The notes under the pieces were generated by a model. It was not told the DNA's origin. It made no database searches and worked only from the letters and a program-made list of their open reading frames with translations. Below, piece after piece: positions 1 to 8,478 of a stretch of 62,255 nucleotides of DNA. Positions within the stretch are counted from its first letter, which is position 1, and every line of letters begins with the position of its first letter. Made by a program: the position numbers and the translations under genes. Origin of the DNA: QAMH01 sp964435565 (lineage in GTDB: Bacteria > Actinomycetota > Coriobacteriia > Coriobacteriales > QAMH01); NCBI GenBank assembly GCA_964435565.1, contig CAYSZR010000003.1, positions 1-62,255 on the forward strand. The letters are read 5' to 3'.

Positions 1-80
1 GGTTCACCGCCTCGCCCGTTCTCTCTTAAAATCCCTATCAGTCAAACAGAACGTTCGGCATTCGAAGGGACAGATACGTC

Positions 81-1991
81 ATGCGCAAATTTAAGACCGA
101 GAGCAAAAAACTGCTTGATCTCATGATCAACTCTATTTATACCAACCGCGAGATATTCCTGCGCGAGCTCATCTCAAATGCATCCGACTCACTCGACAAA
201 CTCTACCTCACTGCCCTGCAGAACAAAGACAACACTATTTCACGCAATGACCTCTCCATCCAGATTTCGTATGACAAAGATGCCCGTACGCTTACCATCA
301 GCGACAATGGCGTCGGTATGACCAAAGACGAACTTGACAAGAATCTTGGAACCATTGCCCATTCCGGCAGCCTCGAATTCAAATCTGGCGACGACGAAAA
401 ACTCGACGAGGTCGACATCATCGGTCAGTTTGGCGTTGGTTTCTACGCTTCTTTCATGGTTGCCAACAAGGTCAGCGTCATCTCGCGTGCCTATGGCAGC
501 AACGATGCCTTTCAATGGGAAAGCGACGGTATCGAAGGCTACAACATCACCGAGGCCTCCCGCGGCGAGCGTGGTACCGACATCACGTTGTACCTGCGCG
601 AGAACACCGACGACATCAATTACGATGAGTATCTTCAAGATTATTCCCTCAAGCGTCTGATCAAACGTTACAGCGACTATATTCGCTACCCGATCTGCAT
701 GGACGTTGAGCACACCCGCACGCTTCCCAAACCCGACGATGCGCCTGATGATTACGAACTTCAGACCGAAACCTATACAGAGCACGAAACACTCAATTCG
801 ATGGTCCCCATCTGGACCAAGCAAAAGTCACAGGTCTCCGACGAAGAGTATGCCGATTTCTATCAGACGCAATTTCATACCGGCGACAAACCGCTTCGCG
901 TGATCTCAATGCACGCAGAGGGTTCTCTGAGCTATGACGCGCTGCTGTTCATCCCAACCGACACGCCCATGAACCTGTACGCAAAGGATTTCCAACGTGG
1001 CCTTGCGCTCTATAGCAACAACGTAATGATCATGGAGCGCTGTGAAGACCTGCTGCCCGATTGCTTTGGATTTGTACGCGGCGTAGTAGACAGCCCTGAT
1101 CTTAACCTCAACATCTCGCGTGAAACATTGCAGCAAGATCGCCAGCTTATTGCAATCGAGCGTCGTATCGAGAAGAAAATCAAGCAAGAGCTCGAAAGCC
1201 TCTGCAAAGAAGACCGCGATGCCTATTCCGATTTCTTTGGCAAATTTGGCCACGTGCTCAAATATGACATCTATTCAAGCTATGGCTCCCATAAGGACCT
1301 GCTTCAGGACCTTTTGTTATTCCAGTCTGCTTCGCAAGACAAGCCCATCACGCTAGCAGAATACGCGCAAGCCGAACCCGAAGGCCAAGAGAGCGTCTAT
1401 TTTGCATCAGGCGACACGGTCGCCAAACTTTCCAAGAGCCCCAGCGTCACGTCCGTGACAAAACGTGGCTACGACGTATTGCTATGCGGTGACAACGTTG
1501 ACGAATTCTGTCTCTTGACCATCGGCAGCTATAACGATCAAGAAGTGCGTAATGTTGCAAGCGGCGAAGACTTGGGCCTTGAAACCGACGAGGAAAAAGA
1601 AGAAGTCGCCAAGAAGCGCGAAGAGAACAGTACGCTGTTCGATTCGATGAAAGAGGCGCTCCCCGACGATATCACGACGGTAACCGCCTCATCGCGCTTG
1701 ACCGATGCAGCCTGCTGCATCGTCGCCGATGGCCCAGTAAGCTTGGGCATGGAAAAATACTTCGCCAGTATCCCTGCGACGGACGAAGAACGCCCACAGG
1801 CAAAGCATGTCCTCGAGATCAACACCGAACATCCGGTTTTTGCCACGCTACAGGCAGCACAGGAAGCCGGCGATACGGAGAGGGTCGCACAGTACGCAAA
1901 CCTGCTCTATAACCAGGCGCGACTTGCAGAAGGACTCGAAATCGCTGACTCGTCTGCCTTCAACGAAGCCATCTGTGCCTTGATGAAGTAA
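81..1991 (+). CDS. htpG: Molecular chaperone HtpG (bacterial Hsp90)
   Basis: This 636-residue protein is a full-length cytosolic Hsp90 homodimer, which uses ATP-driven opening and closing to remodel client proteins. The N-terminal GHKL ATPase fold is clear: the helix with ELISNASDSLDK (around residues 29-40) carries the Mg-binding Asn33, DNGVGM follows at 75-80, and IGQFGVGFYASF near 114-125 is the glycine-rich lid region. The middle domain contains the conserved NISRETLQQDR catalytic-loop region, and the C-terminal dimerisation domain is complete. The ATG at 81 follows GAAGGGA by about ten bases. No partner chaperone gene is adjacent. A long hairpin separates it from the next gene on the same strand, so co-transcription is uncertain. 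Identification is firm; its clients cannot be told from sequence. Confidence 0.98.
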   Translation: MRKFKTESKKLLDLMINSIYTNREIFLRELISNASDSLDKLYLTALQNKDNTISRNDLSIQISYDKDARTLTISDNGVGMTKDELDKNLGTIAHSGSLEFKSGDDEKLDEVDIIGQFGVGFYASFMVANKVSVISRAYGSNDAFQWESDGIEGYNITEASRGERGTDITLYLRENTDDINYDEYLQDYSLKRLIKRYSDYIRYPICMDVEHTRTLPKPDDAPDDYELQTETYTEHETLNSMVPIWTKQKSQVSDEEYADFYQTQFHTGDKPLRVISMHAEGSLSYDALLFIPTDTPMNLYAKDFQRGLALYSNNVMIMERCEDLLPDCFGFVRGVVDSPDLNLNISRETLQQDRQLIAIERRIEKKIKQELESLCKEDRDAYSDFFGKFGHVLKYDIYSSYGSHKDLLQDLLLFQSASQDKPITLAEYAQAEPEGQESVYFASGDTVAKLSKSPSVTSVTKRGYDVLLCGDNVDEFCLLTIGSYNDQEVRNVASGEDLGLETDEEKEEVAKKREENSTLFDSMKEALPDDITTVTASSRLTDAACCIVADGPVSLGMEKYFASIPATDEERPQAKHVLEINTEHPVFATLQAAQEAGDTERVAQYANLLYNQARLAEGLEIADSSAFNEAICALMK

Positions 1992-2011
1992 ACTGAACGC
2001 CAGGGTTTCTC

Positions 2012-2063
2012 GATGGCGGGTATTGCCAATGGGGATTATTCCCTCACGGTACTACCCGCCATC
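2012..2063. repeat. Perfect 11-bp inverted repeat between htpG and the next gene
   Basis: Arms GATGGCGGGTA (2012-2022) and TACCCGCCATC (2053-2063) are perfectly complementary, and a short GGG/CCC pairing lies inside the 30-base spacer. No T-run follows on either side, so it is not a classical intrinsic terminator. The right arm ends about nine bases before the AAGGAG ribosome-binding site of the downstream gene. It could be an attenuator or a 3'-end stabiliser for htpG. Confidence 0.6.
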
Positions 2064-2081
2064 TGTATATAAGGAGCAGAC

Positions 2082-3479
2082 GTGGCTGAATCTTATGACG
2101 TTCTTATTATCGGTGCAGGACCAAGCGGTATCTTCGCCGCCTACGAGCTCATAAACAAGCAGCCCGACCTGCGCATTCTAATCATCGAAAAAGGCCGACC
2201 GCTCGAAAAGCGCATCTGCCCCAAGCGAAAGACCGGCATATGCCAAGGATGCAACCCCTGCGCGATCACAACAGGGTTTGCGGGAGCCGGTGCGTTTTCG
2301 GATGGAAAACTCTCGCTTTCACCTGACGTCGGCGGCAATCTGCCTGATTTACTCGGATATGATGCCGCGGCCGAGCTTATGCAAGATTCCGACAATATAT
2401 ACCTCGAATTTGGCGCTGACTCTCATGTATATGGCCTGGGCAAAGAGGCAGAAATTCGTGAGATACGCCGTCGAGCCATCAAAGCGAATCTGCGTCTTAT
2501 CGAATGCCCGATTCGCCACTTGGGAACCGAAGAAGGCTATAAAATCTACGGCCGCATTCAGGATTACCTTATCGATCACGGCGTCGAGCTGCGCTTCAAC
2601 ACAATGGTAAGCGAGCTCGTCATCGAAGATGAGACTCTCAAAGGCATCATCTGCGAAAACGGCGACAGGATAAGCGCACGCGAAACTATCGCCGCTGTTG
2701 GACGCGAGGGCGCCGATTGGTTTTCGCACATGTGCGTCGACCATGGCATCGAAGCTATTCCAGGGCAGGTTGACGTTGGCATCCGCGTAGAGGTGAGCGA
2801 CGACGTGCTCACACGCGTCAACGAAAGCCTTTACGAAGCGAAGCTTATTTATTACACCCCTACCTTCGACGATATGGTACGCACGTTTTGCACCAACCCT
2901 TCAGGCGAGGTTGCCAGCGAGTACTATGACGGCAGACTCGCCGTCGTGAACGGGCATGCCTATAAATCCAATGAGCTCAAGACCCATAATACGAACTTCG
3001 CGCTTCTTGTCTCGAAGTCATTTACCCGACCCTTTCACGAACCCATTGAATACGGCAAACACATAGCGCAGCTTTCCAACATGCTCTCTGACGGTCGCAT
3101 ACTCGTGCAAACCTACGGGGATCTCAGGCGCGGCAGGCGCACCAATGCAGAACGCCTCTATCGCAATAGCTTGCGACCAACCCTTCCCGATGCGGAACCG
3201 GGTGATTTGTCGCTGGTCTTTCCTCACCGTATCATGGTCGACCTTATCGAGATGATCGAAGCGCTCGATATAGTCGCGCCGGGCATCGCAAGCGATGAAA
3301 CCCTCCTTTATGGTGTCGAGGTCAAGTTCTATTCAAACAAGGTGATTGTCGATAGCGATTTTCGCACAAGCGTTGCGGGGTTACGTGCAGTCGGTGATGG
3401 CGCCAGCGTAACCCGTGGCCTGCAGCAGGCGTCAGCCAATGGATTGGCAGTCGCTCGCAGTATATTGGCAGGCAACTAA
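2082..3479 (+). CDS. FAD-dependent oxidoreductase (COG2509-like)
   Basis: This 465-residue flavoprotein opens with a Rossmann dinucleotide-binding motif, GAGPSG at residues 11-16, followed by an acidic strand end (IIEKG). A cysteine cluster C46, C54, C57 and C60 precedes the GFAGAGAFSDGK segment that typifies this family of uncharacterised FAD-dependent dehydrogenases (COG2509). The C-terminal GDGASVTRGLQQAS segment matches the second FAD-contact region. The start is GTG at 2082, seven bases after AAGGAG. The substrate is unknown; family members are annotated only as NAD(P)/FAD-dependent oxidoreductases. The cysteine spacing could suit metal or Fe-S binding, which is inference. A metal-dependent hydrolase gene begins nine bases after the stop and is probably co-transcribed. 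Confidence 0.88.
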   Translation: MAESYDVLIIGAGPSGIFAAYELINKQPDLRILIIEKGRPLEKRICPKRKTGICQGCNPCAITTGFAGAGAFSDGKLSLSPDVGGNLPDLLGYDAAAELMQDSDNIYLEFGADSHVYGLGKEAEIREIRRRAIKANLRLIECPIRHLGTEEGYKIYGRIQDYLIDHGVELRFNTMVSELVIEDETLKGIICENGDRISARETIAAVGREGADWFSHMCVDHGIEAIPGQVDVGIRVEVSDDVLTRVNESLYEAKLIYYTPTFDDMVRTFCTNPSGEVASEYYDGRLAVVNGHAYKSNELKTHNTNFALLVSKSFTRPFHEPIEYGKHIAQLSNMLSDGRILVQTYGDLRRGRRTNAERLYRNSLRPTLPDAEPGDLSLVFPHRIMVDLIEMIEALDIVAPGIASDETLLYGVEVKFYSNKVIVDSDFRTSVAGLRAVGDGASVTRGLQQASANGLAVARSILAGN

Positions 3480-3488
3480 GGAGGCCTC

Positions 3489-4109
3489 ATGGCAACGATG
3501 CTCTATCAGGGACATGGTTCCTACCGATTCGTTCTCGCTACCGGCACAGTCGTCTATGTCGACCCTTTTGCCGGCACGGGCTATGACCTCCCGGCCGACG
3601 TGATCTTTATTACGCATGAGCATTTCGACCACAATCAAACCGACAAGATGCCGCATGCGCAGGGTTGCACGATAATCCGCGCCGCAGATGTGCACCCCAG
3701 CCCATCGGAATATCTCACCGTGTCATCCCACGGTATACGCGCGACAGCCGTTCAAGCATGCAACAAGAACCACCCTATCGATGAATGCGTTGGGTTTATT
3801 CTCGAACTGGACGGAATAAGCTTCTATGCAGCCGGAGATACAAGCATGACAGACGACATGCGAAGTGGAAAACTCGCCGCACTTGCCCTTGACTATGCGA
3901 CTTTCCCCGGCGATGGACTCTATAACATGGACTGCGCCGAAGCCTCCCTTTGCGCCCAACTTGTCGATGCAGCACATAGCATTCCCATGCACCTGGTACC
4001 CATAGACAATCCTGATGACCCGTCGCAGCTCTTCAGCCTCGAAAAAGCCCAGGCATTCACCGCACGCGGACGCATCATCCTTCAGCCTGGCCAGAGTATC
4101 GAACTATAA
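3489..4109 (+). CDS. MBL-fold metal-dependent hydrolase
   Basis: This 206-residue protein has the metallo-beta-lactamase fold signature HxHxDH at H43, H45, D47 and H48 (THEHFDHN), the first metal-binding motif of the superfamily. A later AAGDTSMTDDM supplies the bridging-Asp region and MHLVP the last histidine. It lacks a signal peptide, so it is cytosolic. The compact length resembles the UlaG-like/UPF0173 branch, whose members cleave phosphoester or lactone bonds, but the substrate cannot be deduced. The ATG lies six bases after AGGAGG, and only nine bases separate it from the upstream flavoprotein gene, suggesting a two-gene unit. Its stop abuts the A-tract that forms the U-tract of the opposing uspA terminator. 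Confidence 0.88.
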   Translation: MATMLYQGHGSYRFVLATGTVVYVDPFAGTGYDLPADVIFITHEHFDHNQTDKMPHAQGCTIIRAADVHPSPSEYLTVSSHGIRATAVQACNKNHPIDECVGFILELDGISFYAAGDTSMTDDMRSGKLAALALDYATFPGDGLYNMDCAEASLCAQLVDAAHSIPMHLVPIDNPDDPSQLFSLEKAQAFTARGRIILQPGQSIEL

Positions 4110-4141
4110 AAAACGGGCGGCCCCTCAAAGGAGGCCACCCG
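4108..4141 (-). terminator. Intrinsic terminator of the uspA gene
   Basis: On the minus strand a GC-rich imperfect stem (CGGG/CCCG, GGC/GCC and CTC/GAG with an AAAG loop, 4114-4141) is followed directly by TTTTTT (4113-4108). The U-tract overlaps the stop codon of the convergent hydrolase gene. Confidence 0.75.
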
Positions 4142-4164
4142 TCGCCGTTCATTAATGGCGTCGC

Positions 4165-4578
4165 TTATTTAACCACCAAAACGGGGCATTTCGAATGCTT
4201 GATGACTTTATGGCTTACGCTGCCAATAGCAAACTCCTGCAGCGCGTTGAGTCCTCTGCTTCCGATAACGAGAAGGTCGACAGCCTCTTTTTCTGCATAC
4301 CGGATAATTTCATCTGCAGGACGTCCATGCAACAAGACAACATTTGCTTTAACGCCCGTCTTGGCGAGAATATCGAGCGCTGGCTGGATGAGCTCGCGCT
4401 GCGCATCACCATGCGCCTCAATAGGGTCATAAACCATGTCAGAATACACGTCGATAGCGATAACCGATGCCAAATCGACCTGTATGTCGCTTGAATCACC
4501 GACAATCTCTGCTACCTGCTCTATTGCACGAAGGGAATTTTCCGAACCGTCTACCGCGACAAGAATATGCTTATACAT
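4165..4578 (-). CDS. Universal stress protein (UspA family)
   Basis: This 137-residue single-domain Usp protein has an alpha/beta Rossmann-like fold. It starts with YKHILVAVDGSENS, in which Asp10 is the usual nucleotide-contact residue. It ends with the ATP-binding pattern G-x2-G-x9-G-S (GSRG, then nine residues, then GS) and the beta strand CPVLVVK. Such proteins bind ATP or AMP and act in stress survival, but this gives no specific role. The gene stands alone with its own terminator. A TATAAT match lies on the minus strand at 4623-4628, about 45 bases before the start, so it is probably monocistronic. Confidence 0.93.
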   Translation of the reverse strand: MYKHILVAVDGSENSLRAIEQVAEIVGDSSDIQVDLASVIAIDVYSDMVYDPIEAHGDAQRELIQPALDILAKTGVKANVVLLHGRPADEIIRYAEKEAVDLLVIGSRGLNALQEFAIGSVSHKVIKHSKCPVLVVK

Positions 4579-4622
4579 AACACGCCTTCTTTCCCTAGCG
4601 GAAACCTACGAGCCTCATGCTT

Positions 4623-4628
4623 ATTATA
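4623..4628 (-). promoter_or_regulatory. Candidate -10 box for uspA
   Basis: The minus strand reads TATAAT here, 45 bases upstream of the uspA start. A -35 at 17-bp spacing is poor (TTCTCT), so the call rests on the perfect -10. Confidence 0.4.
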
Positions 4629-4649
4629 CTGTCTTATTCCATGATAGAG

Positions 4650-4689
4650 AAATGCCCTGGCGGATTTCAAGGAATCTGTCAGGGCATTT
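4650..4689 (-). terminator. Terminator hairpin after the prolyl isomerase gene
   Basis: The inverted repeat AAATGCCCTG/CAGGGCATTT (10-bp arms, with a second GATTC/GAAATC pairing inside) lies 25 bases past the stop of the SlyD-like gene. A short T-tract follows on each strand. It separates that gene from uspA. Confidence 0.65.
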
Positions 4690-4714
4690 TCATATGAACA
4701 GCAAAAAACGCTAT

Positions 4715-5203
4715 CTACATGATAAGGTCAAGCGGGCTGTTCGGAATCTTGCGCTTGGGCATATTCGGATCATCAGCAGTGCTCTCGTCGATATCGATGA
4801 TTTCGACATCAAACGTGAGATCTTTTCCCGCAAGAGGATGATTGTAATCGAGCTTTACATTTTTGCTCGTAAGCTCGCGTACGGTGACGGGGAACTTCTC
4901 TTCATCCTCGCCAATCATCCAAATGACTTTCCCAATTTCAAGACCCTTGATATTGGGCATAACATCCATTGGAACATCGTCGATTCTATCTTCGAGATAT
5001 TCGCCAAACGCCTCGTAGTCCTTAATTGTGAAGGTCTTCTTCTCGCCCTTCTTCATCTCACGGACTTCACGTTCGAAGCCGTCAAGCACCATGTCGCGCC
5101 CAACCTGAAACGTCAGGGGGTTTTCACCGGTCATCTTGTCATACACAGACCCGTCAGGCAGTCTGCCCTCAAAAGTCAGGGTAATTGTCGTCCCATCGAG
5201 CAT
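4715..5203 (-). CDS. FKBP-type peptidyl-prolyl cis-trans isomerase, SlyD-like
   Basis: This 162-residue protein has the FKBP fold interrupted by an insert-in-flap domain, as in SlyD. It begins with LTFEGRLPDGSVYDK, continues through VLDGFEREVREMKKGEKKTF, and closes with NHPLAGKDLTFDVEII, the SlyD signature. It should catalyse prolyl isomerisation and bind unfolded chains in the cytosol. The SlyD metal-binding His-rich tail is absent; the tail here is short and mixed. The reading frame stays open for another 41 codons upstream, but the ATG at 5203 is preceded by GGAGG at good spacing and starts exactly where the FKBP domain begins. It is monocistronic, with its own hairpin terminator. Confidence 0.9.
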   Translation of the reverse strand: MLDGTTITLTFEGRLPDGSVYDKMTGENPLTFQVGRDMVLDGFEREVREMKKGEKKTFTIKDYEAFGEYLEDRIDDVPMDVMPNIKGLEIGKVIWMIGEDEEKFPVTVRELTSKNVKLDYNHPLAGKDLTFDVEIIDIDESTADDPNMPKRKIPNSPLDLIM

Positions 5204-5283
5204 TCGCAGTCCTTTCCTCCATGCGTGCAAACCAACGTTTATGACAGTACAGCAAGCAAAGAAAACTGCAAGCATATCTAGGC

Positions 5284-5289
5284 TATAAT
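5284..5289 (+). promoter_or_regulatory. Candidate -10 box upstream of the 208-aa gene
   Basis: TATAAT lies 37 bases before the start at 5326, in the divergent region shared with the prolyl isomerase gene. No good -35 is visible. Confidence 0.4.
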
Positions 5290-5325
5290 TGCCAAAGCGT
5301 AACCACAGACAGAGGGGTTTTATCA

Positions 5326-5952
5326 ATGCAATTCAAGAAGGTCTATATTCCAGTCAACGGCATCTCCAATCGCGCCGATTTCGACTGCTTGTACGAAGAC
5401 AGGACGCTGTTTTGCAGGGTTACCAGTCTTAACAAGAAGGAACCCTGGTCTGACGAACACGACCAGATAGCGCTTATCAGCAGACATGACTCAGAAATGG
5501 GACGAATAAAGCCCGATTTCAAATCCCTTACTTACGATCTTCGTATGGAACGTTGGAACTACACGTTGCATACCTATACGATTTTCAGCCACTACTATGT
5601 TGAAGGGATGATGTGGCAGATTAATAAAAGTCCACTCGAAGCGCCCTTTACATTTTACAACGAAGGCTACGACAGAAAAGATGTCCGTCTTCGTATCGCT
5701 GACTTTGCCGATAAGGGTCCTTGCTATGAGGTTGCGGTTAAGGATGTCTCGATGCTTCGCGTCGCCGTCATCAGCGTTTTGGCCATTCTTGTCAAAGAGG
5801 AATATCGAGGCCTGAGCGAAGGCGAGCCAAGTGTTAAGGACAAATGGTACCGAAAGCTCGTAAATTCCTTTAATGATAAGGGAGTGAGCTTTAACGATCT
5901 TGCCGCAACAGGACAGATACCTGAAGCTGTGCTTGAGAAGATTGATTACTAA
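5326..5952 (+). CDS. Hypothetical protein, 208 aa
   Basis: I do not recognise this protein. It has no signal peptide and no metal-binding motif. The middle of the chain is a run of short beta-like segments (for example MGRIKPDF, YTLHTYTIF, PLEAPFTFY), followed by one hydrophobic helix, MLRVAVISVLAILV (around residues 143-156). That order, beta strands then a central hydrophobic helix, recalls the LURP-one/tubby-like C-terminal fold, but this is weak inference from pattern only. The tail is mixed charged and helical. The ATG at 5326 follows GAGGGG at nine bases. The gene is flanked by its own candidate promoter and a strong bidirectional terminator, so it is a single-gene unit. Confidence 0.75.
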   Translation: MQFKKVYIPVNGISNRADFDCLYEDRTLFCRVTSLNKKEPWSDEHDQIALISRHDSEMGRIKPDFKSLTYDLRMERWNYTLHTYTIFSHYYVEGMMWQINKSPLEAPFTFYNEGYDRKDVRLRIADFADKGPCYEVAVKDVSMLRVAVISVLAILVKEEYRGLSEGEPSVKDKWYRKLVNSFNDKGVSFNDLAATGQIPEAVLEKIDY

Positions 5953-6018
5953 ACGTCTGCTCAACAGGATTTGAGTAACTCCAAACCGTTCTTTCCACTC
6001 AGAATCCCGCGCATATAA

Positions 6019-6044
6019 GAAAGGCCCCCATTTGGGGGCCTTTC
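6019..6044. terminator. Bidirectional intrinsic terminator
   Basis: A 12-bp perfect stem (GAAAGGCCCCCA and its complement, loop TT) flanked by A/T-rich ends separates the rightward 208-aa gene from the leftward transporter gene. T-rich tails are present in both directions. Confidence 0.85.
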
Positions 6045-6094
6045 CATTTCCTCTAGCTTATTGCCAGCTAGCAGACTGCAAGCTAAGACGCTAA

Positions 6095-7831
6095 TTACTT
6101 GTTGTAACGAGCGGTCGTTGCCTTGATCTGGGGCGTAGCAAAGATGAAGAAGAATACGAACGGAAGCAGAATGCCGATGGTCATGAGCGGGAGAGCAAGT
6201 TCGCTCTTGGTCCAATTCGGAACAACCAACGGGCAGACGATGCAGAGAAAAGCAAGGAGCGCTGCAATGAACATCATGACTGCGAAATAGGTCGTGCCTG
6301 TATCGCTTTCATCATCATCAGCAGCCTGTTCTGCTTGCAACTGGTCCATAGACTTACCATTGGTTTCAATAACGAACATGACAGAGCAAATGAAACCAAG
6401 CGCGAACGGGATGATGAGAACGAGAACGACCATCGACCAGTTCGTGGTGCCAGCTGCGGTCTGGAACATTGCGTTTGCCGCGATTGCGCCGAGAACGATT
6501 GAAGAACCGGAGCCACCGAAACGAGCGAACGCTTGGCACCAAGCAACACCAGTGTTGCGAAGTGCGGTGGGATAGCTCTCAGGCATGAGCGGCTGAACTG
6601 CCGTAATGGCATAGTTCAGAGCAAAGCCGAAGACGAGCATCATGATCGTGCACAAAACAATGTTGTTAGGTGCAACGAGAATCGAGCAGAGGATAATCGC
6701 GATGATGCAGAAAATCCAAGAACCCGCCAGATTCTTCTTACGACCAATCTTGTCAGAAACAAAACCGACGGAGACGTTAGAAAGAATAGCTGCAAAGTTA
6801 TTCCACGTCTGAAGGTTAGTAGCATCTGCCTGAGAATAGCCAACGCCAACAAACCAAGTCGGGATCCAAGCATTCATGCCGTACACGCAGAACTGGCCGA
6901 CAAAGTACGTGGTCCAGATTGCTGCCGTGGCGACGATGTACTTCTTGGAGAAGAGAACGTTCGGGCCAGTCTTGGAAGGCTTGGGAGGAACGATCAGGAG
7001 AGCAGGATCATACTCGTGCGAGGTGCCTTTGGTGCGCTTTTCAATACCAGCGAGGGCTTCGCAAGCCTTGTCCTGCTGGCCGTTGTTGGCATACCAGTGC
7101 GGCGTCTCATGCATCGCAAAGAGCAGAATGATTCCGTAAACGATGGGCAGAGCGCCGATCAGATAGCACAGGCGCCAGTTCTCACAGAACGTGATGCCAG
7201 ACTTGGCAGTCGCGGCCGTGATGATGGAACCGTCGGTGAAGCCAGGGATGATCGAATTCGGGTTCGAGGCGATCGGGTTACCGATCAGACCTGCGAGTAC
7301 CCAGCCACCGACCATGAAGGCCATGCCGAAGGTAACGAAAACGCCACGATGCTGAGAAGGAATCGTCTCCGAGAAGCAGGTCGTAACGACCGGGATGCAG
7401 GAGCCGACGCCGAAACCAGCGATGAGGCGGAATGCCGCGAAGAAAAAGACATCATTAGAGAATGCCTGCGGCAAGGTGAACACGCCGTAGAAAAGAACGG
7501 CGATGGTGAGCATCTTCTTACGACCGAGTTTGTCGGAGAGGATACCACCGGTAGCGCCACCAAGAACCATGCCCAGCAGACCCCACGTGGTCAAAGAACC
7601 CATAAGGGCCGAGTACTGAGGGGCAAGCGAGCCGCCGGCAAATGCATCCGGCCAGAACGTTGCTGCGATATACGCATTGGTGACGTTGACGACCATGAAG
7701 TCATAGCCGTCGAAGATGTTGGCCAAACCCAGCAGAATAAACATCAACCAGGTGTGACCGTTGATACCGAAGGAGTCAATTACCTCAGAAATGGTAAATT
7801 CCTTGCCATCGGCAAACTTTCCTTCGCTCAT
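6095..7831 (-). CDS. MFS transporter with extended C-terminus
   Basis: This 578-residue integral membrane protein belongs to the major facilitator superfamily. The start of TM1 (FILLGLANIFDGYDFMVV) carries the acidic-residue motif common in aromatic-acid and sugar porters. GGILSDKLGRKK, in the loop after TM2, and SDKIGRKKN in the second half are the paired MFS motif A repeats. About twelve helices span residues 25-495. After a hydrophilic linker (EQAADDDESDTGT) come about three more hydrophobic segments (TYFAVMMFIAALLAF, LALPLMTIGILLPF and following), so it is about 100 residues longer than a usual MFS porter. The substrate is unknown. The ATG follows AGGAGGGAT. Two small cysteine-protein genes lie upstream on the same strand. 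Confidence 0.9.
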   Translation of the reverse strand: MSEGKFADGKEFTISEVIDSFGINGHTWLMFILLGLANIFDGYDFMVVNVTNAYIAATFWPDAFAGGSLAPQYSALMGSLTTWGLLGMVLGGATGGILSDKLGRKKMLTIAVLFYGVFTLPQAFSNDVFFFAAFRLIAGFGVGSCIPVVTTCFSETIPSQHRGVFVTFGMAFMVGGWVLAGLIGNPIASNPNSIIPGFTDGSIITAATAKSGITFCENWRLCYLIGALPIVYGIILLFAMHETPHWYANNGQQDKACEALAGIEKRTKGTSHEYDPALLIVPPKPSKTGPNVLFSKKYIVATAAIWTTYFVGQFCVYGMNAWIPTWFVGVGYSQADATNLQTWNNFAAILSNVSVGFVSDKIGRKKNLAGSWIFCIIAIILCSILVAPNNIVLCTIMMLVFGFALNYAITAVQPLMPESYPTALRNTGVAWCQAFARFGGSGSSIVLGAIAANAMFQTAAGTTNWSMVVLVLIIPFALGFICSVMFVIETNGKSMDQLQAEQAADDDESDTGTTYFAVMMFIAALLAFLCIVCPLVVPNWTKSELALPLMTIGILLPFVFFFIFATPQIKATTARYNK

Positions 7832-7968
7832 ATAATCCCTCCTTAGGATACAGCACTACGCTTGAGCGAACCTGACACACGAAGAAGCTATGCGCTTCTC
7901 CTGCAGTTGCAGCGACCGGGTACCAGATTGGACAAACTCCCCAGTTCGCCCAATCCTGAACCGTACCT

Positions 7969-8169
7969 TTACTCGCCTTCTTGCTTCTTCTTGAGCAATT
8001 CCTGCCGCCTTAGTTGGCAGATAAGCACTGGCTTACCCTCATGAAGACGGTACATGCGATACCCACAATTGCCGTAACCACTGCACGCACGACACGTGAG
8101 CTCTTTGAGCGGAATCCCCCCAAGATCCTCTTCAGTTAGGTAGAGGTTCTTTGGTTTAGACACAGACAC
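7969..8169 (-). CDS. Small cysteine-containing protein, 66 aa
   Basis: A possible gene with a GTG start at 8169 and no convincing ribosome-binding site. The product has five cysteines in a compact block (CRAC, six residues on GC, then a final C after VLI), a spacing suited to a zinc knuckle or Fe-S site, and a basic tail (LLKKKQEGE). No family is recognised. Support comes from its position between the zinc-ribbon gene and the transporter gene on the same strand, and from the non-random cysteine spacing. The alternative is a chance ORF. Confidence 0.5.
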   Translation of the reverse strand: MSVSKPKNLYLTEEDLGGIPLKELTCRACSGYGNCGYRMYRLHEGKPVLICQLRRQELLKKKQEGE

Positions 8170-8223
8170 GGATCACACCCACTTCATCGCATACAGAACA
8201 CCCAAAAAGTCAACCGCCAAAAC

Positions 8224-8478
8224 TTACATACCAGGAGCTTTGGGAGCACCGGGAGCAGCTGGAGCACCAGGGGCAGCCGGAGCACCGGGAGCCGGGGCAG
8301 CAGTACCAGCAGCAGCGCCGCCGCCGAGCATCGCCTGGAAGTTATCGAAGTCCTCCTGCGTGAACTCATACTTGCAGAAAGGGCACTTCTTCAAGACGGT
8401 GTTACCAATAACCGGCAGCTTTTTGCCACAGCTCGGGCAATTGATGTCGATCTCCACACCTGCAGGCCTAAAACACAT
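8224..8478 (-). CDS. Zinc-ribbon protein with Ala/Pro/Gly-repeat tail, 84 aa
   Basis: Starting at ATG 8478, after AAGGAG, the product begins MCFRPAG and then carries a zinc ribbon of two CxxC pairs (CPSCGKKLPVIG, then KKCPFCKYEF). A short helix (EDFDNFQAML) leads into a low-complexity tail built from repeats of the unit PAAPGA. The longer open frame upstream (to 8664) is not used, because the zinc ribbon and ribosome-binding site fix the shorter start. Small proteins starting MCFRPA with a zinc ribbon recur, as far as I recall, in Coriobacteriia; their role is unknown. It is the first gene of a probable leftward cluster with the 66-aa protein and the MFS transporter. Confidence 0.82.
   Translation of the reverse strand: MCFRPAGVEIDINCPSCGKKLPVIGNTVLKKCPFCKYEFTQEDFDNFQAMLGGGAAAGTAAPAPGAPAAPGAPAAPGAPKAPGM

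Noticed and set aside
6533..7846. 437-aa open frame opposite the MFS transporter
   Set aside because: Its composition (Arg, Asp, Asn rich, no hydrophobic order) is that of an antisense shadow of a membrane protein.
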